From the NCBI GenBank assembly GCA_002381645.1, contig DFXE01000012.1:133251-197250 (forward strand): a stretch of 64,000 bases of DNA, read 5' to 3'. The notes beneath the pieces were generated by a model. The model did no database searches. It was not told the origin of the DNA and saw only the letters and a program-made list of their open reading frames with translations. The position numbers were made by a program, and so were the translations under genes. Within the stretch, counting starts at the first letter, position 1. Each line of letters starts with the position of its first letter. This document shows, piece by piece, positions 18,851-28,016 of this stretch. Origin of the DNA: Bacteroidales bacterium UBA4116 (GTDB lineage: Bacteria; Bacteroidota; Bacteroidia; Bacteroidales; Tannerellaceae).

Positions 18851-19237
18851 ATGGGGGATTTTGAATTTAGGGAGAAGTTGAAGGAACGAACTAAAACCGT
18901 AGCACTACGGATAATTCGTTTGTATCAATCCTTACCTAAATCCGGAGAAGCTCAGGTTTTAGGGAAACAAATTATTCGATCCGGGACTTCCATTGCGGCC
19001 AATTACCGGGCAGCGTGCCGGGCAAGATCCAATGCTGAATTTTACAGTAAGGTTAGTATAGTTATTGAGGAAATTGATGAAACATTATTTTGGTTGGAGT
19101 TATTATGGGAATCCGGAATAATGAAAAAAGATTTATTACAGGATTTGTATAAAGAAATAGAAGAACTTTTAAAGATTTTATCAGTAACACGCAAAAACAG
19201 TAAAAAAACAAAGGATGAAAAATCTACAGATAATTAA
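18851..19237 (+). CDS. Four-helix-bundle protein (23S rRNA intervening-sequence/Avd-like)
   Basis: 128-residue protein of the four-helix-bundle family first seen as open frames inside 23S rRNA intervening sequences (TIGR02436 type), related to the Avd accessory protein of diversity-generating retroelements. Hallmarks: LYQSLPKSGEAQVLGKQIIRSGTSIAANY, the charged AACRARSNAEFYSKVSIV helix, and EEIDETLFWLELL. Expected form is a basic pentameric barrel that may bind nucleic acid; its cellular role is unknown. It interrupts the spacing between aconitase and isocitrate dehydrogenase, and 8-bp repeat arrays flank it on both sides, suggesting it arrived as a unit. No reverse transcriptase or variable repeat is in the window. 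Confidence 0.85.
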   Translation: MGDFEFREKLKERTKTVALRIIRLYQSLPKSGEAQVLGKQIIRSGTSIAANYRAACRARSNAEFYSKVSIVIEEIDETLFWLELLWESGIMKKDLLQDLYKEIEELLKILSVTRKNSKKTKDEKSTDN

Positions 19238-19400
19238 TAACTGAATGACTCATTAACTGAATAACTCAGTAACTGAATAACTCAGTAACTGAGTAACAGA
19301 ATAACTGAATTATTCAGCTGTTAACTTACTTGTTGATTGATTTATTGAATTACTGAGTTACTCAATTATTGAGTTATTCAATTACTGAGTTAATGAATTA
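19238..19400. repeat. Inverted octamer arrays downstream of the four-helix-bundle gene
   Basis: Ten forward units (TAACTGAA, TGACTCAT, TAACTCAG and similar) fill 19238-19317 from the base after the stop codon. After a 27-bp gap, seven units in the opposite sense (TTGAATTA, CTGAGTTA, CTCAATTA and similar) fill 19345-19400. The transcript could fold into a long AU-rich hairpin between two TCA-cycle cistrons. The right arm ends 16 bp before the isocitrate dehydrogenase ATG. Confidence 0.85.
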
Positions 19401-19416
19401 TTAAATAAATGACTAT

Positions 19417-20613
19417 ATGAAAATAATAAAGGAAAACGGAAAAATCCTTACGCCTGACCGGGTAACGGTTCCTTATATTGAAGGTGATGGAGTAGGGGCC
19501 GAGATAACTCCTGTTTGTCAGCACATCGTGGATGAGGCTGTTTCAAAAGCATACAAGGGTGAAAAAGCGATTGAATGGAAAGAAGTGCTGGCGGGCGAGA
19601 AGGCATATAAAGAAACGGGTAACTGGTTACCTGATGAAACGATGGATACGTTCCGTGAATATGTAATAGGTATTAAAGGACCGCTTACTACTCCGATCGG
19701 GGGAGGTATACGTTCTTTAAATGTTGCTCTTCGTCAGACACTGGACCTGTATGTTTGCCTCCGTCCTGTCCGCTGGTTTAAAGGCGTTGTTTCCCCGCTT
19801 AAAGAACCGCAGAAAGTAAACATGGTTATTTTCAGGGAGAATACCGAGGATATTTATGCCGGGATCGAATGGCAGCAGGGCACGCCGGAAGCAAAGAAGT
19901 TCCGCGATTTTCTTACCGGGGAGATGGGTGTAACGAAAATACGTTTTCCCGAAACATCGTCTTTCGGCGTAAAGCCTGTTTCGGTGGAAGGAACCGAGCG
20001 GCTGGTACGTTCGGCTATCGAGTATGCTATCGCTAACAAGCTACCGAGTGTGACGCTGGTTCACAAAGGGAATATTATGAAGTTTACGGAAGGCGGCTTC
20101 AAACAATGGGGATATGCTTTGGCCGAACGCGAATTTCCGGAGCAGACAACAACCAATCCTGCTGAAGCAACAGGAAAAGTTTTGATCAAAGACGTTATTG
20201 CCGATGCTTTCCTACAAAATACCCTGTTGATACCGGAGGAATATTCGGTCATTGCGACTTTGAACCTCAACGGAGATTACATCTCCGACCAGTTGGCTGC
20301 TATGGTTGGAGGTATAGGTATTGCTCCGGGCGCCAATATCAATTATATGACGGGGCATGCCATATTTGAAGCTACGCACGGTACGGCGCCGAACATTGCC
20401 GGAAAGAACAGTGTAAATCCGTCGTCTTTATTACTCTCGTCGGTTATGATGCTTGAATATATGGGTTGGTACGAAGCGGCATCATTAATTACAACAGCCA
20501 TGGAAAAAGCCTTTTTGAAAGGCGAGGCGACGCACGATCTGGCGCGCTTTATGGACAATGGCAAATCTCTGGGCACCAAAGAATTTGGTGAAACTATCGT
20601 CGGATTACTTTAA
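19417..20613 (+). CDS. icd: Isocitrate dehydrogenase (NADP type)
   Basis: 398-residue decarboxylating isocitrate dehydrogenase of the E. coli Icd type, converting isocitrate to 2-oxoglutarate. Signatures: YIEGDGVGAEITP, the substrate loop GGGIRSLNVALRQTLDLYVC with the serine (S100) equivalent to the one phosphorylated in E. coli, RENTEDIYAGIEW, VTLVHKGNIMKFTEG, and the metal-binding NGDYISDQLAAM. It is slightly shorter than the E. coli enzyme (416). It is the third cistron of the operon. No AceK kinase gene is nearby, so regulation at S100 is not implied. Confidence 0.95.
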   Translation: MKIIKENGKILTPDRVTVPYIEGDGVGAEITPVCQHIVDEAVSKAYKGEKAIEWKEVLAGEKAYKETGNWLPDETMDTFREYVIGIKGPLTTPIGGGIRSLNVALRQTLDLYVCLRPVRWFKGVVSPLKEPQKVNMVIFRENTEDIYAGIEWQQGTPEAKKFRDFLTGEMGVTKIRFPETSSFGVKPVSVEGTERLVRSAIEYAIANKLPSVTLVHKGNIMKFTEGGFKQWGYALAEREFPEQTTTNPAEATGKVLIKDVIADAFLQNTLLIPEEYSVIATLNLNGDYISDQLAAMVGGIGIAPGANINYMTGHAIFEATHGTAPNIAGKNSVNPSSLLLSSVMMLEYMGWYEAASLITTAMEKAFLKGEATHDLARFMDNGKSLGTKEFGETIVGLL

Positions 20614-20637
20614 ATAAACCTAATCAACTGAAGTAGT

Positions 20638-21981
20638 ATGAAAAAAGAATATTTAATATTCAAATTATCTGAGTCGGTAAAGACTACGTCGAAAATAGAG
20701 AATGATCTGTTTACGAAATATAATGTAAAACGCGGATTGCGTAACGAAGACGGTTCCGGTGTATTGGTAGGCCTTACACAGATAGGAAACGTAGTAGGAT
20801 ATGAAAGATTGCCCGAAGGAGGGCTAAAGGCTATTCCGGGCAAACTGTTTTACAGGGGGTACGATATTGAAGATATTGTTCATGCCCTGATCAAAGAGAA
20901 ACGTTTTGGATTTGAAGAGGTGGCTTACCTGATGTTATCCGGTCAATTGCCGGATAAGGACGAACTGGACAACTTTAAAGAGCTTATTTGCGAAAATATG
21001 CCGTTGGAGCAGAAAACGAAAATGAATATTATCGACCTGGAAGGTCAGAATATCATGAACATACTTGCGCGTAGCGTACTGGAAATGTATAACTTTGATC
21101 CTAACCCCGACGATACCTCTCCCGAAAACTTAATGCGTCAGTCTATCGATCTTATATCCAAATTTCCGACAATCATCGCCTACGCCTTTAATATTTACCG
21201 TCACAGCACCCACGGGCGTTCGCTGCATATCCGTCATCCGAACGAAGACCTTTCCATTGCGGAAAACTTCCTGTATATGCTGAAAAAAGATTTTACCAAA
21301 CTGGATGCCCGTACACTGGACCTGCTGCTGGTATTGCAGGCCGAACATGGGGGTGGTAATAACTCGACGTTCACGGTGCGCGTAACAAGTTCATCGGGAA
21401 CGGATACTTATTCATCCATAGCTGCGGGTATCGGGTCGCTGAAAGGTCCTTTGCATGGTGGGGCTAATATCCAGGTAGTTGATATGTTCAACCATTTGAA
21501 AGAAAACATATCCGACTGGACCAACGTTGATGAAATTGATACTTATTTCATGCGCATGCTCAATAAGGAAGTGTATAATAAAACAGGTTTGATCTATGGT
21601 ATAGGACATGCCGTTTACACCATTTCCGACCCCCGGGCGGTACTCTTAAAAGAAATGGCCCGTGACCTGGCGAAAGAAAAGAAACGCGAAGCTGAGTTTG
21701 CTTTCCTTGAATTGCTGGAAGACCGTGCGATCGAATGTTTCGCTAACTTTAAAGGAACAAAGAAACGTGTATCATCCAATGTCGATTTTTATTCAGGGTT
21801 TGTATATGAAATGATCGGGCTTCCGCAGGAAATATATACTCCTTTATTTGCCATGGCACGTATTGTGGGATGGACAGCCCACCGCATTGAAGAACTGAAC
21901 TTCAAGAGCAAACGCATCATCCGGCCGGCATACAAAAACATTCTGGATGATCAGGATTATATACCGATCAGGGAACGTTGA
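20638..21981 (+). CDS. gltA: Citrate synthase
   Basis: 447-residue citrate synthase, condensing acetyl-CoA with oxaloacetate. Catalytic blocks: histidines in GPLHGGANIQ and YGIGHAVYTISDPRA, and the aspartate in SSNVDFYSGFVYEMIG. An N-terminal extension of about 45 residues precedes GLTQIGNVVGYERLPEGGL, as in Bacteroidales enzymes. It starts 24 bp after the isocitrate dehydrogenase stop, so it is the last gene of the operon, which a strong terminator closes. Together the three enzymes form the oxidative branch that supplies 2-oxoglutarate for glutamate. Confidence 0.95.
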   Translation: MKKEYLIFKLSESVKTTSKIENDLFTKYNVKRGLRNEDGSGVLVGLTQIGNVVGYERLPEGGLKAIPGKLFYRGYDIEDIVHALIKEKRFGFEEVAYLMLSGQLPDKDELDNFKELICENMPLEQKTKMNIIDLEGQNIMNILARSVLEMYNFDPNPDDTSPENLMRQSIDLISKFPTIIAYAFNIYRHSTHGRSLHIRHPNEDLSIAENFLYMLKKDFTKLDARTLDLLLVLQAEHGGGNNSTFTVRVTSSSGTDTYSSIAAGIGSLKGPLHGGANIQVVDMFNHLKENISDWTNVDEIDTYFMRMLNKEVYNKTGLIYGIGHAVYTISDPRAVLLKEMARDLAKEKKREAEFAFLELLEDRAIECFANFKGTKKRVSSNVDFYSGFVYEMIGLPQEIYTPLFAMARIVGWTAHRIEELNFKSKRIIRPAYKNILDDQDYIPIRER

Positions 21982-21992
21982 TAATATCAAAG

Positions 21993-22025
21993 AGAGGATA
22001 AACCAATCGTTTATCCTCTTTTTTA
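21993..22025 (+). terminator. Intrinsic terminator of the TCA operon
   Basis: Perfect 11-bp stem AGAGGATAAAC / GTTTATCCTCT with loop CAATC, followed directly by TTTTT. A textbook terminator 12 bp after the citrate synthase stop. Confidence 0.9.
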
Positions 22026-22051
22026 TGGTTACAATATGGAGTAAAGAATAG

Positions 22052-22082
22052 TTTGTTCATGCAGTTTAAACCACTATCTTTG
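22052..22082 (+). promoter_or_regulatory. Promoter of the DsbD-like gene
   Basis: TTTG at 22052-22055, 19-bp gap, TATCTTTG at 22075-22082: both elements and the spacing are consensus for Bacteroidota. Confidence 0.7.
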
Positions 22083-22124
22083 TAATAATTTAAACATACA
22101 TTTCCTAAATAACACAGATATCGC

Positions 22125-24194
22125 ATGAAGAAGCTGTTTGGTATTCTGATTTTAACGCTGATAACTATTGCTGCACAGGCGCAAATACTTACTCCGGTTA
22201 CATGGAAAATTGAAATAAATGATACCCCCGGTACGGAGAAAACAATCGTTTTTACCGCAACGATGGATGCGGGATGGCATTTATATGATATGAATCTTCC
22301 GGACGGAGGACCCGTATCTACGTCGTTTACCTTTGAAACGGTAAATGGTGCGGAACTGATCGGTAAACCTGTAGCTTCTGTGCAACCTACCTCCGTATAC
22401 GATGAGTTGTTCGGTATGGATTTGAGGTGGTTTGGGGAAGCTGTTTCTTTTACACAGAAAGTAAAGGTTACCGATGCCAGGAAATTCAAAATAACAGGAG
22501 AAGTTGAGTTTATGGCATGCGATGATGCCACCTGCCTTCCGCCGGAACGTGTGGAATTCACTTTTGACAAGAAAGATATTACTCTGACGGATACACAGGA
22601 AACAGCCCGGGAAGAAGATACTCCGATAGCAGAAAGTCAGGACTCCATACATGAAGGTACAGTTATGGAAGAAGCGGTAGTCTCGATTCCTCCCCGCAGG
22701 CAACCGGTCCAGTCTGTTTCTCCTGTTACGGAAGAGCTGACGGATGCAGCCGATCTTTGGGCTCCTGTGATCGATGATATGAAAGCCTATGGCGATGCCA
22801 CGCTGTCGGCTACGGATACATCGTGGCTGTTTATTTTCTTCGCCGGGTTTCTGGGTGGGATCATAGCTTTGCTTACCCCCTGCGTATGGCCGATGATACC
22901 GATGACGGTAAGTTTCTTCCTTAAACGAACCAAGGATAAGAAGAAAGCGATAAGGGACGCTGTGATGTATGGCGTGGCTATTATTGTGATTTATCTGGCA
23001 ATGGGCCTTATCATTACGGGGCTATTTGGTGCAAGTGCATTAAATGACCTGTCTACCAATGCTGTATTTAATATTATCTTTTTCCTGTTACTGGTTGTTT
23101 TTGCCATTTCATTTTTCGGTGCTTTCGAGATGGTGCTGCCTGCTTCCTGGACGAATAAGCTGGATAGTAAGGCCGATTCCACCACTGGATTGATAAGCAT
23201 CTTTTTTATGGCGTTCACATTGGTGCTTGTGTCGTTCTCGTGTACAGGCCCGATTATCGGAACCCTGCTGGTGCAGGCTGCAGCGATGGGCACAGCGGTA
23301 GGTCCGGCAATTGGAATGTTCGGATTTGCACTGGCCTTGTCTATCCCTTTCAGCTTTTTTGCCGTATTCCCGAATATGCTGCAGAATATGCCTAAGTCAG
23401 GGGGGTGGCTAAATTCGGTAAAGGTGGTTTTAGGTTTTCTTGAACTGGCTTTGGCGTTGAAATTCTTATCTGTAGCCGACCTTGCTTATGGGTGGCGGAT
23501 ACTCGACCGTGAAGTATTTCTCGTGCTTTGGATCGTGATCTTCGCTATGCTTGGGTTCTATCTGTTAGGAAAAATAAAATTATCGCATGACAGCGATCTG
23601 AAATATATATCGGTACCGAGGCTTTTTATGGCTATTATCTCTTTATCCTTTGCGGTTTACATGGTACCGGGTTTATGGGGAGCGCCGTTAAAAGCGATCA
23701 GTGCGTTCGCCCCACCGTTATACACGCAGGATTTCAACTTGTATGATAATGAAGTTCATGCACCGTTCGACGATTACGAGAGTGGAATGGCCTATGCGAA
23801 AAGGGTAAATAAACCCGTTATGATCGATTTTTCCGGCTTCGGTTGTGTGAATTGCCGTAAAATGGAAGCTTCGGTATGGACCGACCCGAAAGTAAAACAG
23901 TTGCTGGAAAATGATTATGTATTGATCACGCTCTTTGTTGATGATAAAACCAGATTGCCTGAAACCGTGGAAATTGAAGAATACGGTAAAACGCGTAAAT
24001 TAAAAACGATAGGGGATAAATGGAGTTACCTGCAGCGGAGTAAATTCGGAGCAAACGCTCAACCATTCTATGTGTTGCTGGATAATGAGGGTAAACCCTT
24101 AGGTCCTTCCTATGCTTATGACGAAGATGTTGCAAAATATATAAAATTCCTTCAGGACGGATTGAGAAATTATAGAGAAAGAGTAAATAAATAA
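22125..24194 (+). CDS. DsbD-like thiol:disulfide interchange protein
   Basis: 689-residue transmembrane reductase passing electrons from cytosolic thioredoxin to periplasmic thiols. Order of parts: signal peptide (to about residue 20); an N-terminal DsbD-alpha-like domain with the pair in MACDDATCLPPE; a low-complexity linker; eight hydrophobic helices with the membrane cysteines in LLTPCVWPMIP and SFSCTGPIIG; and a C-terminal thioredoxin domain with active site C574-V-N-C577 (GFGCVNCRKME). All three redox pairs are present, so it is probably active. mazG starts 4 bp after its stop, giving a short operon with mutY. Confidence 0.92.
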   Translation: MKKLFGILILTLITIAAQAQILTPVTWKIEINDTPGTEKTIVFTATMDAGWHLYDMNLPDGGPVSTSFTFETVNGAELIGKPVASVQPTSVYDELFGMDLRWFGEAVSFTQKVKVTDARKFKITGEVEFMACDDATCLPPERVEFTFDKKDITLTDTQETAREEDTPIAESQDSIHEGTVMEEAVVSIPPRRQPVQSVSPVTEELTDAADLWAPVIDDMKAYGDATLSATDTSWLFIFFAGFLGGIIALLTPCVWPMIPMTVSFFLKRTKDKKKAIRDAVMYGVAIIVIYLAMGLIITGLFGASALNDLSTNAVFNIIFFLLLVVFAISFFGAFEMVLPASWTNKLDSKADSTTGLISIFFMAFTLVLVSFSCTGPIIGTLLVQAAAMGTAVGPAIGMFGFALALSIPFSFFAVFPNMLQNMPKSGGWLNSVKVVLGFLELALALKFLSVADLAYGWRILDREVFLVLWIVIFAMLGFYLLGKIKLSHDSDLKYISVPRLFMAIISLSFAVYMVPGLWGAPLKAISAFAPPLYTQDFNLYDNEVHAPFDDYESGMAYAKRVNKPVMIDFSGFGCVNCRKMEASVWTDPKVKQLLENDYVLITLFVDDKTRLPETVEIEEYGKTRKLKTIGDKWSYLQRSKFGANAQPFYVLLDNEGKPLGPSYAYDEDVAKYIKFLQDGLRNYRERVNK

Positions 24195-24198
24195 AGAG

Positions 24199-24990
24199 AT
24201 GACAATGAGTACCCGTGACGAACAGATGAAAGCTTTCGGAAAGTTGCTGGATATTATGGATGAATTGCGTGAGAAATGCCCTTGGGACAGGAAGCAGACC
24301 AATGAAAGCCTTCGTTCGAACACTATTGAAGAGACGTATGAACTTTGTGATGCATTAATCCGTGACAATAACGACGATATAAAAAAAGAATTAGGAGATT
24401 TGCTGCTCCATATCGTCTTTTACGCTAAAATAGGAGAAGAGAAAGGTGTTTTCGATATGAAATCGGTTTGTGACGCCTTATGTAAAAAGCTCATTTACCG
24501 GCACCCACATGTGTTTGGCGACTCTCTTGCCGACACCAGTGCAAAAGTGGAACAAAGTTGGGAGCAACTGAAATTGAAAGAAAAAGGAGGCAACAAAACG
24601 GTGCTTGAAGGGGTACCTGCGGCACTGCCCTCGGTGGTAAAAGCGCATCGTATACAGGATAAAGCCCGTAACGTAGGATTTGACTGGGAAAAACGTGATC
24701 AGGTATGGGATAAGGTATTGGAAGAGTTCAATGAACTGAAAGCGGAGATCGATCATATGGATACGGACCGCATGGAGAATGAATTCGGTGATCTGTTCTT
24801 CAGCCTCATCAACGCGGCCCGCTTGTATAAAATAAATCCCGACAACGCGTTGGAGCGCACGAATCAGAAATTTATCCGCCGTTTTAATTATTTGGAAGAT
24901 CATACGATAAAAGAAGGCCGTTCTTTAAAAGATATGTCATTAGAAGAAATGGATAAGATTTGGGATGAAGCGAAAGCGCTTGGATTATGA
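24199..24990 (+). CDS. mazG: Nucleoside triphosphate pyrophosphohydrolase MazG
   Basis: 263 residues, the same length as E. coli MazG, with two MazG domains. The first has LREKCPWDRKQTNESLRSNTIEE and the metal-binding EExxE pattern (TIEETYELCDAL); the second has NEFGDLFFSLINAARL with its acidic cluster. It hydrolyses NTPs and dNTPs to monophosphates, clearing damaged or excess nucleotides, and its neighbour MutY also counters oxidised bases. It is tightly coupled to the DsbD-like gene upstream. Confidence 0.94.
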   Translation: MTMSTRDEQMKAFGKLLDIMDELREKCPWDRKQTNESLRSNTIEETYELCDALIRDNNDDIKKELGDLLLHIVFYAKIGEEKGVFDMKSVCDALCKKLIYRHPHVFGDSLADTSAKVEQSWEQLKLKEKGGNKTVLEGVPAALPSVVKAHRIQDKARNVGFDWEKRDQVWDKVLEEFNELKAEIDHMDTDRMENEFGDLFFSLINAARLYKINPDNALERTNQKFIRRFNYLEDHTIKEGRSLKDMSLEEMDKIWDEAKALGL

Positions 24991-25006
24991 TCGTCTTTCA
25001 TTTCAG

Positions 25007-26074
25007 ATGGAGATGCTGAATGATGTTAATTTGGAGATTAGTGATATACTGATCTCCTGGTATTTTAAGAATAAAAGGGATCTTCCCTGGCGTAATTCCA
25101 CCGATCCGTATATTATCTGGATATCTGAGGTTATATTACAGCAAACGCGCGTAGCTCAGGGTATGGACTATTTCCTGCGATTTACCGGACGGTTTCCTGA
25201 TGTCACCGCATTAGCGGAAGCAGAAGAAGATGAAATTCTTAAATACTGGCAGGGACTGGGTTATTACAGCCGTGCCCGTAACTTACATGCTGCCGCTAAA
25301 TATATTGTAAAATACTGTGATGCCATTTTTCCTGACCAATATAAAGATGTGTTGGCCCTGAAAGGCATTGGAGAGTATACGGCCGCGGCAATTGTTTCGT
25401 TTGCATGGAATCAGCCTTATCCGGTAGTTGATGGCAATGTATTTCGTGTATTATCCCGTCTTTTTGCTTTACAAACTCCGATTGATACAGGGAAAGGTAA
25501 GAAAGAATTTACCAAAATTGCGGAATGGTTAATGAATCCTGCCAGGGCGGGGTTACATAATCAGGCTATTATGGAATTCGGCGCTCTGCATTGTGTGCCT
25601 AAAAGTCCGGATTGCAACAATTGTCCTTTGCAGGAAAAATGTATGGGATATGCTTCCGGTTCCCCTCAATCTTTTCCGGTAAAACAGAATAAATTAAAAA
25701 CCCGTGACCGTTACTTCCATTATTTTCATATTATACACGACGGGAAAACCTGGCTCAACCGCCGTTCCGGTAAGGATATCTGGCAAGGGCTTTATGAATT
25801 TCCATTGATTGAAACCGAGGTGCCGACGGATCTCTCAGGATTACAACAATTAAATGGCTTTCAAAACTTGTTTGCGGATGCAGGCTGTTTAAGCATATCA
25901 GTCGAATTATCAGATTTAAAACATATATTATCCCACCAGAAAATATATGCAACGTTTTATAAAGTTGAAGTCGGACATCGTCCCGCTTACCTCGACAGGT
26001 TTACTGAAATATCCCTTGAAAGTGTACAGGATTATGCGGTTTCACGGCTTACTGACATCTATCTTGGTAGATAA
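25007..26074 (+). CDS. mutY: A/G-specific adenine glycosylase
   Basis: DNA glycosylase removing adenine mispaired with 8-oxoguanine. Visible: NKRDLPWRNSTDPYIIWISEVILQQTRV (with the catalytic glutamate), the helix-hairpin-helix LKGIGEYTAAAIVSF followed by the conserved aspartate in PVVDGNVFRV, the 4Fe-4S ligand pattern C-x6-C-x2-C-x5-C (HCVPKSPDCNNCPLQEKC), and a C-terminal NUDIX-like domain that reads 8-oxoguanine. The start is uncertain: an ATG at 24965 would overlap mazG by 26 bp and add 14 basic residues; the ATG at 25007 gives a more typical N-terminus. Confidence 0.93.
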   Translation: MEMLNDVNLEISDILISWYFKNKRDLPWRNSTDPYIIWISEVILQQTRVAQGMDYFLRFTGRFPDVTALAEAEEDEILKYWQGLGYYSRARNLHAAAKYIVKYCDAIFPDQYKDVLALKGIGEYTAAAIVSFAWNQPYPVVDGNVFRVLSRLFALQTPIDTGKGKKEFTKIAEWLMNPARAGLHNQAIMEFGALHCVPKSPDCNNCPLQEKCMGYASGSPQSFPVKQNKLKTRDRYFHYFHIIHDGKTWLNRRSGKDIWQGLYEFPLIETEVPTDLSGLQQLNGFQNLFADAGCLSISVELSDLKHILSHQKIYATFYKVEVGHRPAYLDRFTEISLESVQDYAVSRLTDIYLGR

Positions 26075-26170
26075 ACAGTGTCATTCGGGAGAGTAAAGAT
26101 TATTGTTGGTTTTTCTTTGTAAAGTAATGGGATTTGTGTTTCTTTGTAATAAGAATTAAGTTGAAAAGAT

Positions 26171-26650
26171 ATGTCATTAAATAAAGTAATATTGATCGGA
26201 AATGTGGGTAAAGACCCTGATGTGCGTTATTTTGATAGTGGCGCAGCGGTGGCCAATTTTCCATTGGCTACATCGGAAAGAGGATATACTTTAGCGAACG
26301 GCACGGTTGTGCCTGACCGTACGGAATGGCATAATATCGTAGTACGTAAGGATCAGGTTGCTTTTGTTGAGAAATGGGTGAAAAAAGGAGCGAGTGTGTA
26401 TGTGGAAGGGAAAATACGTACCCGTACCTATGACGACCAGAGTGGCGTAAAACGATATGTTACTGAAATCTATGCAGACCGGGTTGAGTTTTATAGTTTC
26501 GGCAGTCGCAGGGAAGACGGGCAGTCTGCTTCGGTTTCTACGCCTGTGCAATCCCATCAGCAGGATAATAACCCGAACCCTTTCCAACAAACTTCTACAC
26601 CACAGACAGGAAATTTTGATTCCGATGACGCGGATGACCTTCCTTTCTGA
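26171..26650 (+). CDS. ssb: Single-stranded DNA-binding protein
   Basis: 159 residues: an OB-fold (about 1-110; starts MSLNKVILIGNVGKDPDVRYF and contains TEWHNIVVRKD and KGASVYVEGKIRTRTYDDQSG), then a Q/N/P-rich linker, and the acidic C-terminal tip DDADDLPF that docks replication and repair partners. It coats single-stranded DNA as a tetramer. The mutY-ssb-gldE-gldD-PPTase order is familiar from other Bacteroidales. Confidence 0.96.
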   Translation: MSLNKVILIGNVGKDPDVRYFDSGAAVANFPLATSERGYTLANGTVVPDRTEWHNIVVRKDQVAFVEKWVKKGASVYVEGKIRTRTYDDQSGVKRYVTEIYADRVEFYSFGSRREDGQSASVSTPVQSHQQDNNPNPFQQTSTPQTGNFDSDDADDLPF

Positions 26651-26675
26651 TATTGTCTAACTAATACCGTTCACA

Positions 26676-28016
26676 TTGGACTCCGACTATTTTTTATCCG
26701 GATTATTTGAGCACGTAACAATACATTCTTATTCCGTTGGAGCGATTATAGCATTCATTATTGCTGCATTGCTTTTGTTGGCTTCCGGTTTTGTGTCTGC
26801 TTCGGAAGTCGCTTTTTTCTCTCTGGACCCTTCTGATATTAACGAAATACGGGAAAATAAAAAATCTTCTGATACAGTAATCTCCGGTTTGCTTAACCGT
26901 TCCGAATATTTATTAGCTGCCATATTGATTGCCAATAATTTTATCAATGTGGCTATTGTTATGTTGTGTACGTATGGCTTTAACAGTATATTTGATTTTT
27001 CCGGTGCACCGGTTTTAGGTTTTGTCCTGCAGACAATAGTCCTTACGTTTTTATTGTTGCTTTTTGGTGAAATCATGCCTAAGATATATGCTCAAAAACG
27101 TTCACTTCAGTTTGCACGGCGGGCTGCTCCGGTAATGAAAGGGATTGAGGTATTTTGTCGTCCGTTATCCAAATTGCTTGTTAATTCTACTTCGTTGATA
27201 AATAAAGCTTTGGTGAAGAAAAAGTATGATTTGTCGGTAGACGAGCTGTCGAAAGCCTTGGAACTGACCTCCGATCAGATTCCTGAGGAAAAAGAAATGC
27301 TTGCGGAGATTATAAAATTTTATAACAAAACAGCAAGCGAGATCATGACGTCGAGGCTGGATGTGGAGGATATCGATATAAAAAGTTCATTCAGGAATGT
27401 CATTCAATTTATTATCGATTCAGGATATTCCCGTATTCCGGTTTATGCGGAGACAGAGGATAATATTAAAGGTATATTGTATATTAAGGACTTATTGCCT
27501 TATATTGATAAGCCTGATACTTTTCGATGGCAAAGCCTGATACGACCGGCTTATTTTGTTCCGGAAACAAAAAAGATCGATGACCTGCTGGAAGAGTTCC
27601 GTACCAATAAAATTCATATGGCAATCGTAGTTGATGAATTTGGTGGTACATCGGGTATTGTTACAATGGAAGATATACTGGAGGAAATAGTAGGCGAAAT
27701 CTCGGATGAATATGATGAAGACGAGAAACAATTTATCAGATTGGCAGACGGTAGCCTGATTTTCGAAGCTAAAATCTCATTGAATGACTTTTTCCGTATC
27801 ATAGGCGCCGATCCATCGGAATTCGATGATCTGACGGATGAAGTGGAGACGTTGGCCGGGTTATTACTTGAAATTAAAGGAGATTTCCCAAAACGTCGCG
27901 AAGTAATAGTCTATAACGGTTACAGGTTTCAGGTACTTGAAGTAGATAACCGCAGGATACAAAAAGTTAAATTTACACCAGTAAACGATGTGGAGGATGC
28001 TGATGAGAAGCTGTAA
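26676..28016 (+). CDS. gldE: Gliding motility-associated protein GldE (CNNM/CBS domain)
   Basis: 446-residue membrane protein: a DUF21/CNNM transmembrane domain (about 20-190, with the start LASGFVSASEVAFFSLDP), a CBS pair (SRIPVYAETEDNIKGILYIKDLLPYI and VDEFGGTSGIVTMEDILEEIVGEI), and a C-terminal CorC/HlyC domain. The family resembles ion-transport proteins; GldE supports GldD in gliding or type IX-linked functions in Flavobacteria, while in Bacteroidales the role is unclear. It begins with TTG, since no ATG or GTG lies near a sensible start. The gldD gene overlaps its end. Confidence 0.88.
   Translation: MDSDYFLSGLFEHVTIHSYSVGAIIAFIIAALLLLASGFVSASEVAFFSLDPSDINEIRENKKSSDTVISGLLNRSEYLLAAILIANNFINVAIVMLCTYGFNSIFDFSGAPVLGFVLQTIVLTFLLLLFGEIMPKIYAQKRSLQFARRAAPVMKGIEVFCRPLSKLLVNSTSLINKALVKKKYDLSVDELSKALELTSDQIPEEKEMLAEIIKFYNKTASEIMTSRLDVEDIDIKSSFRNVIQFIIDSGYSRIPVYAETEDNIKGILYIKDLLPYIDKPDTFRWQSLIRPAYFVPETKKIDDLLEEFRTNKIHMAIVVDEFGGTSGIVTMEDILEEIVGEISDEYDEDEKQFIRLADGSLIFEAKISLNDFFRIIGADPSEFDDLTDEVETLAGLLLEIKGDFPKRREVIVYNGYRFQVLEVDNRRIQKVKFTPVNDVEDADEKL

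Noticed and set aside
18851..19237. Diversity-generating retroelement because of the Avd-like protein
   Set aside because: No reverse transcriptase and no template/variable repeat pair were seen in the window; the protein alone is common in Bacteroidota.
19238..19400. Regularly repeated short units resembling a CRISPR array
   Set aside because: Units are 8 bp, directly adjacent and without unique spacers, and half are inverted; no cas genes are in the window.
21968..22570. Minus-strand open frame of 200 codons at the start of the DsbD-like gene
   Set aside because: It runs through the TCA terminator, the promoter and the DsbD signal region, and has no recognisable motif.
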